Assembly: GCA_944383895.1 (NCBI GenBank)
Contig: CALWRH010000007.1
Coordinates: 62,001 to 126,000 of the forward strand
Source of the DNA: an uncultured Christensenellaceae bacterium
Lineage (GTDB): Bacteria > Bacillota > Clostridia > Christensenellales > UBA3700
Reading direction: 5' to 3'
Length of the DNA stretch: 64,000 nt
The notes beneath the pieces are model-generated. The model was not told the origin of the DNA. It ran no database searches and worked only from the letters and a program-made list of their open reading frames with translations. A program made the translations under genes and the position numbers. This document shows positions 25,901 to 34,036 of this stretch, piece after piece. The number at the start of each line of letters is the position of its first letter. The stretch's first letter is position 1.

Positions 25901-25926
25901 TACGCTTGCTTTTGCACGCGAGCATG

Positions 25927-25949
25927 AAAAAAGCCGCCTTTCGGCGGCT
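25927..25949 (-). terminator. Terminator of the HAD-hprK operon
   Basis: AGCCGCC (25932-25938), loop TTTC, GGCGGCT (25943-25949); on the minus strand a T run follows. Confidence 0.85.
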
Positions 25950-25970
25950 GTATCCGTATCGTCTTGCACA

Positions 25971-26876
25971 TTACGCGCTTTCTTTTTTCTTCTCTGCTCC
26001 TTCGGCAATATCGCCGTCGTCAGTTATCGAATATATCGACTTGTAGTATATGACCTGCTCTTTGACTCCGTAGAAATTGAGCGGCAGACGGTCTTTTTCC
26101 TTCAGATATTTCTTATAAGAACCGCCGCCCCACGGAGAACGGGGCTCGGGATTTCTTCTCTTGAACGCAAGCCTTGACAGCCTGTAAAGTATAGCGATAT
26201 ATACGAAGAACGCCGCGAGATATTCTATGATAAACAGGTGGTTTTGATCGAATCCCGGTATCAGCAGAAAATCGGGCAAAACGCACTCCTGTATAAACAT
26301 GATGTTTTCGGGCTTGTCATTGACGTGATCGTATCTCCATGTAAACGCCGCGAGCGTACCCCAGAGAAGTATGACGAGAAATCCCGTAAGCGCCTTCCAC
26401 AGATCCTTATAACGAAAAGGCTCTATCGTGAAATTCCATATAAGTCCGCCGAGATACAGACAGTAATGCATGACAATGCTCTCTATAAAAGTAAAATTTG
26501 TCATGTCGCTGTTGACGAAAGACGCAGGCGAAATACTCATCGCGAGCAGCTGAACGAACCCCGCGAAAAATCCTACGAATCTGCCCGTTTCTTTAAGGAA
26601 TTTCCAGCCCGAAAGATACGCTATCGGCATAAGAAAATAGCTTACAGAACTTATTTCTACGGGTATAAGCTTTACCGCGTCCTGGCGGAATATTGTAGGC
26701 ATCAGCGTAAAATGCAGTATCTTGTATACGAGTACGAACGCCATCAGGCGGTACATGAATTTTTCTGCGCGCTCTCTTGATTTTCCGAAAGCTTTCATGA
26801 CTACAAAGGGGCTTACGACGGCTGCGCCGAGTCCTGCTATCAGACAGAAAACCTGCCAGAAAGTATTCATCAACAT
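25971..26876 (-). CDS. Integral membrane protein, YwaF/TIGR02206-like
   Basis: A 301-residue protein with six to seven hydrophobic segments, an HY pair in a mid-protein helix (MHYCLYLGGL) and a charged cytoplasmic C-terminal tail. The plan is like YwaF/TIGR02206 membrane proteins, whose function is unknown; this is a loose match by eye. It ends the operon HAD hydrolase-hprK-58 residue protein. Its ATG follows the stop of the small gene by one base. Confidence 0.65.
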   Translation of the reverse strand: MLMNTFWQVFCLIAGLGAAVVSPFVVMKAFGKSRERAEKFMYRLMAFVLVYKILHFTLMPTIFRQDAVKLIPVEISSVSYFLMPIAYLSGWKFLKETGRFVGFFAGFVQLLAMSISPASFVNSDMTNFTFIESIVMHYCLYLGGLIWNFTIEPFRYKDLWKALTGFLVILLWGTLAAFTWRYDHVNDKPENIMFIQECVLPDFLLIPGFDQNHLFIIEYLAAFFVYIAILYRLSRLAFKRRNPEPRSPWGGGSYKKYLKEKDRLPLNFYGVKEQVIYYKSIYSITDDGDIAEGAEKKKESA

Positions 26877-26877
26877 A

Positions 26878-27054
26878 TCACCAATCCTCCTTGTGGCTGA
26901 GTTTTATGTCGGTATAAAACTCTTTGTATCTGCGTTTGAAAGCCTCTGCCTCGCTTTCGTATTTCTCTGCTCTTTCGAGGTCTTCCTCTTCTTCTATGCA
27001 ATCGCAATCCTCGTCGTACTTTTCGGCGAGTTTCATCTTTTCGTAGTCAGTCAT
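26878..27054 (-). CDS. 58-residue acidic protein in the hprK operon
   Basis: A short reading frame with very high Glu/Lys/Asp content (CIEEEEDLERAEKYESEAEA), one CDC motif and no hydrophobic segment; it probably forms a single long helix or coiled coil. Its ATG overlaps the hprK stop (TGATG), and its own end carries AAGGAGG, the ribosome site of the next gene. The tight packing on both sides and the codon use argue that it is a real gene. No family recognised. Confidence 0.7.
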   Translation of the reverse strand: MTDYEKMKLAEKYDEDCDCIEEEEDLERAEKYESEAEAFKRRYKEFYTDIKLSHKEDW

Positions 27055-28007
27055 CAGTCACCCTTCTTTTTCTGGTTTTTCAAAAGGTCCGCGACTGCGT
27101 CGTAGCCCATTTTTTTCATACGGTAATTGCGCGCCGCAACCTCAACTACGACGGCAAGGTTTCTGCCCGGCATGACGGGCAATGTCAGCTTTGGCACGCT
27201 TATACCGAGTATTTCTTCGTATTTTTCTTCGTTGCAAAGCCTGTCGAAATCGGCGTCGCCGTTCCACTGTCTGAGCTCGATGACCATATCTATGCTCTTG
27301 TCGGGAAGGACGGAAGATACGCCGTAAAGACTCCTAACGTCGATGATCCCAATGCCGCGCACTTCCATAAAAAACTTTATACGCTCGGGCGCAGTTCCTA
27401 TGAGCTGATCGTTTATTCTCTTTACTATGACGGCGTCGTCTCCGACAAGCCTGTGTCCGCGGTGTATGAGTTCGAGCGCGGTTTCGCTTTTGCCGAGTCC
27501 GCTCTTGCCTGTGAGCAATACGCCTATACCGCTTATCTCGAGAAGCGTTGCATGTACGCTCTTCATAGGAGCAAGCAGCTTTTCAAGGTAGTTTGCTATA
27601 TCCGTGTTGAGTGCCGTAGTTGTCTTGTGAGAAAGGAAAACAGGGGTATTGTAACGCGACGCTACCTCAAGAGCGAGAGAACTCGGATTTATCGAGCGGG
27701 TGTAGATTACACACGGTACACGTTTGGCGAACAACATCTCTATCGCCTGCTCTTTTTTGTCTTCGGGCAGAGATTTTATATAGTAATATTCTGCGTTGCC
27801 TATCATCTGGACTCTGCCGTCACCGAAATAATCGTCAAAACCTGCAAGTATAAGTCCGGGACGATTGAGAAGACCCGAACTGAACGTGATATAGTCGGTT
27901 TCGTTGCCCTGCATAAGTTCGAGATTGCAGTCCTGACAGAAGTTCTTGATCTTAACGCTTTCGCTTATAGTGTATTCGTTTTCAAAAAAATTGCTCTGGT
28001 CGTTCAT
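27054..28007 (-). CDS. hprK: HPr kinase/phosphorylase
   Basis: A 317-residue bifunctional enzyme that phosphorylates and dephosphorylates the regulatory serine of HPr or Crh, controlling carbon catabolite repression. The Walker A is GKSGLGKS (167-174), followed by GHRLVGDDAV, and the C-terminal signature ARNYRMKKMGYDA is present. I chose ATG at 28005-28007 because AGGA lies upstream and the HAD stop is just two bases before; an earlier in-frame Met overlaps the HAD gene. Second gene of the operon. Confidence 0.96.
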   Translation of the reverse strand: MNDQSNFFENEYTISESVKIKNFCQDCNLELMQGNETDYITFSSGLLNRPGLILAGFDDYFGDGRVQMIGNAEYYYIKSLPEDKKEQAIEMLFAKRVPCVIYTRSINPSSLALEVASRYNTPVFLSHKTTTALNTDIANYLEKLLAPMKSVHATLLEISGIGVLLTGKSGLGKSETALELIHRGHRLVGDDAVIVKRINDQLIGTAPERIKFFMEVRGIGIIDVRSLYGVSSVLPDKSIDMVIELRQWNGDADFDRLCNEEKYEEILGISVPKLTLPVMPGRNLAVVVEVAARNYRMKKMGYDAVADLLKNQKKKGD

Positions 28008-28009
28008 GT

Positions 28010-28822
28010 TCAATCCTTGCAATAGTTTTCTATTATCCAGGCTATCGCGTCGTGATTGTTGCTCACGCCGATAACGTCTGCCTCTGCCTTGGTAGTATCC
28101 ATAGCGTTCATGACCGCGATGCCGAGCCCCGCATAACGGATCATGGGGATATCGTTGTCCGCATCACCGACGCAGATGATCTCTTCTCTTTTGAGTCCGT
28201 GCATCTGACAGACTTTTTCGACAGCCGCACCCTTGCTCAGACCGTATGCAGTAAATTCGAGCATAAACTGTTGAGAGCGCAACATAGACAGTCTTCCGTC
28301 GTAGATCTTATGATATTTTTCAGCGAGAGGGAGCGCGTCTTTAGGTTCAACCATTGCAAGAAGCTTGTTGGGGCAAGCGCCCGTGCGCTCGACGTAATCC
28401 GAAAGTTTTTCTCCTACGAAATTACATCCTATCTTGCATATATTGCAAAACATGTCTATCGCATAATGCGGCTCGGTACCGTAACATTGGTCGTCGATAT
28501 ATACCATATCCACGGTATTGCCTTCCTGCTCGAGTTTTCTCAGACAGTCGACAGCGGTTTTATTGTCGATAGTCTGCTGCCACAGCGCTTTTTTGCTCTC
28601 AATATCGAAAATACCGCCGCCCTGATAGACGATGACTTCACCTTTGAGCCCGAGTGCCGCGACGTGCGGATATATAGCCTGAAAAAGACGACCCGTTGCG
28701 ACGAAGAATTTGCCTCCTCTCGCCTCGTAATCGTGTATCGCATCGATATTCTTCTGTGAAATGTCGTATTTGTCGGAATAAAGCGTTCCGTCAAAATCGC
28801 TGAAAATTGCCTTGTATTTCAT
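28010..28822 (-). CDS. HAD-superfamily hydrolase, Cof subfamily
   Basis: A 270-residue phosphatase of the Cof/IIB type. The nucleophile motif is FSDFDGTLYS and the metal motif is VGDADNDIPMI, with a C2 cap between. These act on sugar phosphates, FMN or other small phosphates; the substrate cannot be told. I prefer the ATG at 28820-28822, which puts the DxD motif at the usual distance. It leads the hprK operon, which hints at a role in sugar-phosphate metabolism. Confidence 0.92.
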   Translation of the reverse strand: MKYKAIFSDFDGTLYSDKYDISQKNIDAIHDYEARGGKFFVATGRLFQAIYPHVAALGLKGEVIVYQGGGIFDIESKKALWQQTIDNKTAVDCLRKLEQEGNTVDMVYIDDQCYGTEPHYAIDMFCNICKIGCNFVGEKLSDYVERTGACPNKLLAMVEPKDALPLAEKYHKIYDGRLSMLRSQQFMLEFTAYGLSKGAAVEKVCQMHGLKREEIICVGDADNDIPMIRYAGLGIAVMNAMDTTKAEADVIGVSNNHDAIAWIIENYCKD

Positions 28823-28860
28823 ATCTATTCTCTCTCGCATGCGGATAGCCGCATATATTC

Positions 28861-28889
28861 ATCATATAACCGCGCGCGCGTTTTGTCAA
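28861..28889 (-). promoter_or_regulatory. Promoter of the HAD-hprK operon
   Basis: On the minus strand, TTGACA (plus 28884-28889), a 17-base spacer containing an alternating CG run, and TATGAT (plus 28861-28866). Confidence 0.85.
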
Positions 28890-28922
28890 ACGATTATATA
28901 CCGTATATGCCGACCGCGATTT

Positions 28923-30758
28923 TTAACCGTTTTTATGAAAAGCGTCGTAAACGCTCTGAGCGGTACGTCTGTCTATGCCTTTCACGGCAGACAGTTCTTC
29001 TATGCCCGCGTTTTTTATATTGTCCAGCGTCTTGAAGGAATCGAACAAAAGTTTTACCCTCGTTTTTCCTACGCCGTCTATTGCAAGCAACGCGCTTTTT
29101 GTCTGCGACGTCTTTCTAAGATTTCTGTGGAAAGTGATCGCAAAACGGTGCGCCTCGTCCCTTATTCTCTGCAACAGTCTTAAAGCGTAACTGTCCCTCG
29201 GAAGAATTACGGGATCGCTTTTCCCCGGCAAAAAGACTTCTTCTTCTCTTTTTGCTAAGCTTATGAAATTTATACTTTCGGTATCGGCGTCCGCGACGAC
29301 TTCCATTACGCTGCTCAGCTGACCTTTGCCGCCGTCTATTATGATAAGATCAGGGCGCGAAGAAAAACTCACATCGCCGCTCCTGTCTTTGATGTCTGCA
29401 AGTCTTCTCCTGAGCGTTTCCTGAAGGCACGCAAAGTCGTCGTTGCCTTCAACGGTTTCTATCTTGAATTTGCGGTAATGCGACTTTTCAGGCTCTCCGT
29501 TTATGAACACGACCATAGACGCCACTTTGTTGGTACCGCTGATGTGCGATATGTCGTAACACTCCATACGCACGGGCAGCTTGGGCAACCTGAGATATTC
29601 GGCAAGCTGTATTACGCCGCCCATAGTCATGTTTTCTTTTCTCTCTTTGACAGAAAGCGATTTTTCGAGATAATCCTCAGCGTTGCCCTGCGCCATATCC
29701 GCGAGCTGACGTCTGACGCCCTGATGCGGACATATGATATTTATCTTTCTGCACGCCTTTTCTCCGAGATATTCCTGCAAGACCTCTCCGTCTTCTATCG
29801 GCGTAGCCGTAACGACCTCGCTTGCAACGTATCCCGTAACGTCGTAAAAACGCATTATAAAATTAGACAGCGCACTGCCTTCGTCGAGCGAAACGCCTTC
29901 TATGACCTGCTTGTCGCTGCCGACTATCTTGCCGCCTCGCACGAAGACCACCGCGGCGACGGTATTGAGTCCGTTTGCCGCTATCGCGAACACGTCCATA
30001 TCGAAGTCCTTGGGCATTACTCCGACCTGACGTCTGACGAGTTTTTCGAGCACCTGCAATTTCTGTTTATAAGAAAGAGCAAGCTCGTACTCTTCTCTGT
30101 CCGACGCCTCTATCATCTTCTTTGTCAGTATCTGCGCTATTTTTTTGTCGTTGCCTTGCAAAAATGCGATTATTTCTTTGATTATAGCGTCGTAATCCTC
30201 TCTCGATATCAACCCTGCGCAAGGCGCGTAGCAGCGTTTGATGTGATAGTTAAGACATGGTCTGTGATTTGCAGGCACTTTTGTGAGATCCATCTTGCAG
30301 CTTCGCACGCAGAACGCGCTGTTGATGAGCCCTAATATCTCCTGCGTAGAAATACCCTGCATATAAGGTCCGAAGTATTTCGCGCCGTCGTTCTTTAGCT
30401 TTCTGACCACTTCGACGCGAGGGAAAGGTTTTTTGATATCTATTTTGATAAAAGGATAACTCTTGTCGTCTTTGAGAAGTATGTTGTAAGGAGGCTTATG
30501 CTTTTTTATCAGGTTGTTTTCAAGCACGAGCGCCTCGACCTCGTTAGCGGTAATTATATAATCAAGATCGTCTATTTTTTCTACGAGCTTTATGACCTTG
30601 ATCGTGCGGTTGGCTTTGTTGCCGAAATACTGATGCACACGCTTGAAAAGATCGCGCGCCTTGCCGATATACAATATCTGGCGCGCCTCGTTGTACATAA
30701 TATAAACGCCGCTCTTATGAGGCAGGTCTTTGAGTTTTTGCTCTAAATGCTTTGTCAT
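28923..30758 (-). CDS. uvrC: Excinuclease ABC subunit C
   Basis: A 611-residue nucleotide excision repair nuclease that makes both incisions around DNA damage with UvrA and UvrB. Visible domains: GIY-YIG endonuclease at the N-terminus (SGVYIMYN, LYIGKA), UVR motif near residue 200, the RNase H-like UvrC domain (ECYDISHISGT, IIDGGKGQ) and the C-terminal helix-hairpin-helix (LLAIDGVGKTRVKLL). Length is normal. Single gene. Confidence 0.97.
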   Translation of the reverse strand: MTKHLEQKLKDLPHKSGVYIMYNEARQILYIGKARDLFKRVHQYFGNKANRTIKVIKLVEKIDDLDYIITANEVEALVLENNLIKKHKPPYNILLKDDKSYPFIKIDIKKPFPRVEVVRKLKNDGAKYFGPYMQGISTQEILGLINSAFCVRSCKMDLTKVPANHRPCLNYHIKRCYAPCAGLISREDYDAIIKEIIAFLQGNDKKIAQILTKKMIEASDREEYELALSYKQKLQVLEKLVRRQVGVMPKDFDMDVFAIAANGLNTVAAVVFVRGGKIVGSDKQVIEGVSLDEGSALSNFIMRFYDVTGYVASEVVTATPIEDGEVLQEYLGEKACRKINIICPHQGVRRQLADMAQGNAEDYLEKSLSVKERKENMTMGGVIQLAEYLRLPKLPVRMECYDISHISGTNKVASMVVFINGEPEKSHYRKFKIETVEGNDDFACLQETLRRRLADIKDRSGDVSFSSRPDLIIIDGGKGQLSSVMEVVADADTESINFISLAKREEEVFLPGKSDPVILPRDSYALRLLQRIRDEAHRFAITFHRNLRKTSQTKSALLAIDGVGKTRVKLLFDSFKTLDNIKNAGIEELSAVKGIDRRTAQSVYDAFHKNG

Positions 30759-30765
30759 ACCCGTA

Positions 30766-30794
30766 ATTATATCACACTAAAAAGATAATATAAA
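30766..30794 (-). promoter_or_regulatory. Promoter of uvrC
   Basis: On the minus strand, TTTATA (plus 30789-30794), 17 bases, TATAAT (plus 30766-30771). The -35 is weak. Confidence 0.5.
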
Positions 30795-30873
30795 GCAATT
30801 TTACTCTGCCCGTACAAGCGGCGGCTTTGACCGGAATATATTTTTCGTTATCTGGCACAAAAAATACGGAATT

Positions 30874-31227
30874 TCAGCCCGCGCTTTGAGTGAACTGCTT
30901 CGCACCCGTCAGAAGAACGTCGTTGACGTAAGGATTGACAACCGCGTAAAGTATGAGTTTGCCCGCTCTGCGGCAGTCGACTATACGCGCGTCCTTCAGC
31001 AATCTGAGCTGATGTGATACGGTGCTCTGCCTCATCGAAAGTATAAAAGAAAGATCTGCGACGCACAGCTCTTTCATTGAAAGTGCAGACAATATCCTCA
31101 GCCTCGTATTGTCGGCAAACACGTCGAAAAATCTTGCGAGGTTTTCTGTTGCCGCTCTCGGCGGCATACTGCGCATAATGCTCCTTTCCTGTTGTTCGGT
31201 AATGGTAAGACAACCGTCGTACATCAT
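30874..31227 (-). CDS. ArsR/SmtB-family transcriptional regulator
   Basis: A 117-residue winged-helix repressor. FFDVFADNTRLRILSAL, ELCVADLSFIL and QSTVSHQLRLLKDARIVD form the canonical helix-turn-helix; GKLILYAV is the wing. The alpha-3 metal motif ELCxCDL is reduced to one cysteine (ELCVADL), so thiol-metal sensing through that site is doubtful. AAGGAG lies eight bases upstream of the ATG. No transporter is adjacent, so its target is unclear; it may regulate itself. Confidence 0.92.
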   Translation of the reverse strand: MMYDGCLTITEQQERSIMRSMPPRAATENLARFFDVFADNTRLRILSALSMKELCVADLSFILSMRQSTVSHQLRLLKDARIVDCRRAGKLILYAVVNPYVNDVLLTGAKQFTQSAG

Positions 31228-31426
31228 AGTCGTATCTCCTTTATATCCGATAAGTCGATAGCCGCTTTTTATGCGATGTAGTATTCATTTGACTTCTCGC
31301 ACTTTCTTCAGGTAACGACGATGCGGCATAAATATCGTCGTATGAACATATTATATAGCGATACAACGGCGGTAAAATGAGATTTTTTGTCTGAATACGC
31401 CGTATTTTGTTAGTGAGGTGATAATT

Positions 31427-31588
31427 ATGAACAATCTTCTTTTGCTTATGCTGCTCTGCTTCGGCAACCAGGACAATCAATGCTCTGCCAACTGTTGCGA
31501 TCCCTTCACATTGATCGTATGCTGTCTTGCGTTCAGTAAATGTCTGGGAACCAATGCAGGCAATCTGACAAACACGTCTTGCTGCTGA
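31427..31588 (+). CDS. Small Cys-rich protein, possibly spore-associated
   Basis: A 53-residue frame with GAGGTG six bases upstream of the ATG. It has a hydrophobic start (NNLLLLMLLCFG) and eight cysteines, including CC pairs at 23-24, 32-33 and the C-terminal CC. A terminator follows. A second Cys-rich gene and spoIVA lie just downstream, so a coat or crust role is possible; this is inference from neighbours and composition. No family recognised. Confidence 0.6.
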   Translation: MNNLLLLMLLCFGNQDNQCSANCCDPFTLIVCCLAFSKCLGTNAGNLTNTSCC

Positions 31589-31756
31589 CATACAGCAGAC
31601 GAAAAAAACGATCGGAGTAGAAAGTAGAAATATATTTACGGCAAGTATAAACAATTAAACTGTTATGCAACTTAACGCGCTAAGGTATAAGAACAGTACA
31701 GTCAAACTTTTCTAAACTTTTATAACTGTATCAAAGTACTTGAAATATAACGAAAA

Positions 31757-31785
31757 CGGGGCGAAACCGCCCCGCTCTTTTTTTG
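31757..31785 (+). terminator. Terminator after the 53-residue Cys-rich gene
   Basis: CGGGGC (31757-31762), loop GAAACC, GCCCCG (31769-31774), then CTCTTTTTTT. Confidence 0.85.
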
Positions 31786-31809
31786 TAAACTGTTTTTGTC
31801 ACGAAACGG

Positions 31810-32070
31810 TCAGCAACCGCAATTTCCGCAACCGTTATTGTTGCAGCCGCAGTCGGAGTCGATGCTTACGAGTGCGAGTACCGCGACGCGGCCGACAGTA
31901 TACCAACCGCAGGGGTTGACGTAGTAAGGCACAGAAGACTCGCCCGAACTGCCGCAGCAATTACAGCTGCGCGTTGAGTTGTTACAGCAAGCGGAAGACG
32001 AACAGGAAAAGCAAGAACCCGAACGGTTGCCGCAGCCGCAATTATTGTTGAAATAACACATATTGCACAT
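31810..32070 (-). CDS. Cys/Gly/Asn/Ser-rich small protein, probable spore coat type
   Basis: An 86-residue protein with about 20 cysteines in a Gly/Asn/Ser background (CGCGNRSGSCFSCSSSACC) and a tail GCNNNGCGNCGC. The middle has a short hydrophobic stretch (VGRVAVLALVSI). Its composition suits a disulfide-linked structural protein of the spore surface, and the upstream sequence fits a late mother-cell promoter. A modified peptide precursor is an alternative, but no modifying enzyme is adjacent. Confidence 0.65.
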   Translation of the reverse strand: MCNMCYFNNNCGCGNRSGSCFSCSSSACCNNSTRSCNCCGSSGESSVPYYVNPCGWYTVGRVAVLALVSIDSDCGCNNNGCGNCGC

Positions 32071-32104
32071 CCTTTTCTACGCGGCAAAAAACCGCGCGAC
32101 ACTA

Positions 32105-32133
32105 TATCTTATGACACACGGCGTATTTTGGTG
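32105..32133 (-). promoter_or_regulatory. Sigma-K-like promoter of the Cys-rich coat-type gene
   Basis: On the minus strand, CACC (plus 32130-32133), 16 bases, CATAAGATA (plus 32105-32113). This fits the Bacillus sigma-K pattern (mACm, 16-17, CATAnnnTA). The motif is short, so the call is tentative. Confidence 0.5.
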
Positions 32134-32354
32134 AAATATGAAATATTTTGTTATATTTTGTATTATTAATTATTATCAATGTTGATTAATTATTATAAAT
32201 TACGACATATCGACAATATTTCCCTTTTGCTTATCGGAATATTTTTATTTCTCTCTTTCTGCGAGTTTTCAGTTTTACACCGTAATGCCCGACAAAGACA
32301 TATTTGATGCGCTGTACTTATCCTGACAAAACAAGTCGCATTGTACATCCGAGC

Positions 32355-32389
32355 GCAGAGCCTTAAGGTCCACCGCCCTAAGACTCTGC
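32355..32389 (-). repeat. 14-base-pair hairpin downstream of spoIVA
   Basis: GCAGAGCCTTAAGG (32355-32368) pairs with CCCTAAGACTCTGC (32376-32389) with two wobble pairs on the minus strand. It starts ten bases after the spoIVA stop but lacks a T run, so it may protect the mRNA end or act as a factor-assisted terminator. Confidence 0.6.
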
Positions 32390-32399
32390 ATCGAACCCG

Positions 32400-33875
32400 T
32401 CAGAGCAATATGCAAAGTACTCCGCCCTTGCCTTCGTTCACGATCCTGTTGACTGTCTTTCTGAGTTTCGCCCTCGTATCGGCAGGCATGGACGCGAGTT
32501 TGGACGTAAGCCCGTCTTTTGCTATGCTGTCGAGAGATCTGCCGAGCATGTTGGTCTTCCATACTCCCTTTGTATCTTCTCCGAACCCTTCCAGCCACTC
32601 CTTGAGCACGTTTTCGTCCTGCGCTTCGCTCATGACAGGATTGACCTCGGTTTCAACGTCCACTTTCATTATATGATAAGAAGGCGCGCTTGCCTTGAGT
32701 TTTACGCCGTAATGCGACCCGCGTTTTACTATCTCGGGAGCATCGAGACTCATGTCGTCGTCCTGCGGCACGACGACTCCGTATCCGAATTCGTCTGCCT
32801 GTTTTATAGCTTCAGACAGCTTATCGTACTGCTTTTTTGCATATCCGAGAGATTTGATATAAGACACGAGCTGAAAATCGTTTTCTATCCTGAGGTCGCA
32901 TTGTTTGCTCAGCACTTCGTAGAAAAGTCCGGGGACAGGGGCGAGCTCAAGCGTTATTTTTCCGCTGCCGAAATTTACGTCCACCTCGGAAATTTTCTGT
33001 ATATAATCGTCCTCGTCATAGGCGTTTGCGAGTTTTGTGTAATCATCCATGACTTTCACGCTCTCAGACGCCTTGACTGCTTTCTCTATGACGTCGGCTA
33101 TGATCTCGTTATCTCTCGGCAACGCCTGCATCCATTTGGGCATTACGACGCCGACGCTTTCTACGGGGAACTGCATCAGCACGGCTTTCAATATCTCAGA
33201 CAATTCCTCTTTGTTCATAGTCATCACGTTTTGCAGAATTACGGGTACGCCGTAGTTTTCGCTGAGCTTAGATGCGAGTTTTTTACTCTCGGCATCTTTT
33301 TCTTTTTTGGTATTGAGCACGACGACAAAGGGTTTGCCGAGTTCTTTCATTTCGTTTACGATACGCACCTCGGCTTTTTCGTACGCTTTTCTCGGCAGTT
33401 CGGTTATCGAGCCGTCGCTCGTTATCACGATACCTATCGTAGAGTGATCTGTCATAACTTTGCGAGTACCGAACTCCGCTGCTTTTTCAAACGGCATTTT
33501 CTCTTCGCTCCACGGCGTATCCACAAGGCGCGGCTTGCCGTCCTCGGTATGTCCTTCAACGCTGTCTGCAAGATATCCTACGCAATCTATAAGTCTGACT
33601 TTAGCGCGCAGATTGTCCCCGAGCTCAACCGTCTGAGCCTCGTCAGGTACAAACTTGGGCTGAGTGGTCATGATCGTCTTGCCGTCCGCCGATTGAGGCA
33701 GCTCGTCCGTCACGCGTTTTTTGCGGTGAACGTCTTTAATGGTCGGCAATACCAGAGTCTGCATGAACTTGGTGATAAAAGTTGATTTGCCCGTGCGTAC
33801 GGGTCCAACGACGCCTATATAGATATCGCCGCCTGTACGCATGGATATATCGCGGTATAAGTCGAACTGTTGCAT
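32400..33875 (-). CDS. spoIVA: Stage IV sporulation protein A
   Basis: A 491-residue ATPase that polymerises around the forespore to form the base layer of the spore coat. The Walker A is GPVRTGKST near residue 27; a TRAFAC-like ATPase domain is followed by the middle domain and the conserved C-terminus GKGGVLCILL that anchors it to SpoVM and the membrane. Length matches the family (492 in Bacillus). A sigma-E-like promoter precedes it. Its presence is strong evidence that the organism sporulates or descends from a sporulating lineage. Confidence 0.98.
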   Translation of the reverse strand: MQQFDLYRDISMRTGGDIYIGVVGPVRTGKSTFITKFMQTLVLPTIKDVHRKKRVTDELPQSADGKTIMTTQPKFVPDEAQTVELGDNLRAKVRLIDCVGYLADSVEGHTEDGKPRLVDTPWSEEKMPFEKAAEFGTRKVMTDHSTIGIVITSDGSITELPRKAYEKAEVRIVNEMKELGKPFVVVLNTKKEKDAESKKLASKLSENYGVPVILQNVMTMNKEELSEILKAVLMQFPVESVGVVMPKWMQALPRDNEIIADVIEKAVKASESVKVMDDYTKLANAYDEDDYIQKISEVDVNFGSGKITLELAPVPGLFYEVLSKQCDLRIENDFQLVSYIKSLGYAKKQYDKLSEAIKQADEFGYGVVVPQDDDMSLDAPEIVKRGSHYGVKLKASAPSYHIMKVDVETEVNPVMSEAQDENVLKEWLEGFGEDTKGVWKTNMLGRSLDSIAKDGLTSKLASMPADTRAKLRKTVNRIVNEGKGGVLCILL

Positions 33876-33905
33876 AAAATCCCTCCAAAGGTTTGTTCTT
33901 TAATA

Positions 33906-33934
33906 AACTTATGGCGATATACCTCTCAATATTA
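33906..33934 (-). promoter_or_regulatory. Sigma-E-like promoter of spoIVA
   Basis: On the minus strand, TAATATT (plus 33928-33934), 14 bases, CATAAGTT (plus 33906-33913). This fits the sigma-E pattern (kmATATT, 14-15, CATACAmT) except at two -10 bases. No vegetative promoter was seen. Confidence 0.65.
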
Positions 33935-33983
33935 CAAAGCGACAGAAATTTCGTTTATTTTGAATTGCTTTTCAGATTCAGCA

Positions 33984-34015
33984 TAAAAAAAGCGGTCCCG
34001 TAAAAGAACCGCTTT
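33984..34015 (-). terminator. Terminator of the hydrogenase operon
   Basis: AAAGCGGT (33989-33996) pairs with ACCGCTTT (34008-34015); a T run follows on the minus strand (plus A tract at 33984-33990). Confidence 0.82.
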
Positions 34016-34036
34016 ATATTCATATCAGTATATTTA

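Larger units (their letters stand above)
32071..32399. other. AT-rich intergenic region beside spoIVA
   Basis: About 330 bases without a gene between the Cys-rich gene and the spoIVA stop. It holds the sigma-K-like promoter (32105-32133), a direct repeat of ATTAATTATTAT (32165-32200 region) and a long hairpin at 32355-32389. Confidence 0.5.

Noticed and set aside
31810..32070. A thioether or lanthipeptide precursor
   Set aside because: High Cys/Ser content alone is not enough; there is no radical-SAM, lanthionine synthetase, protease or exporter nearby, and spoIVA context suits a coat protein better.
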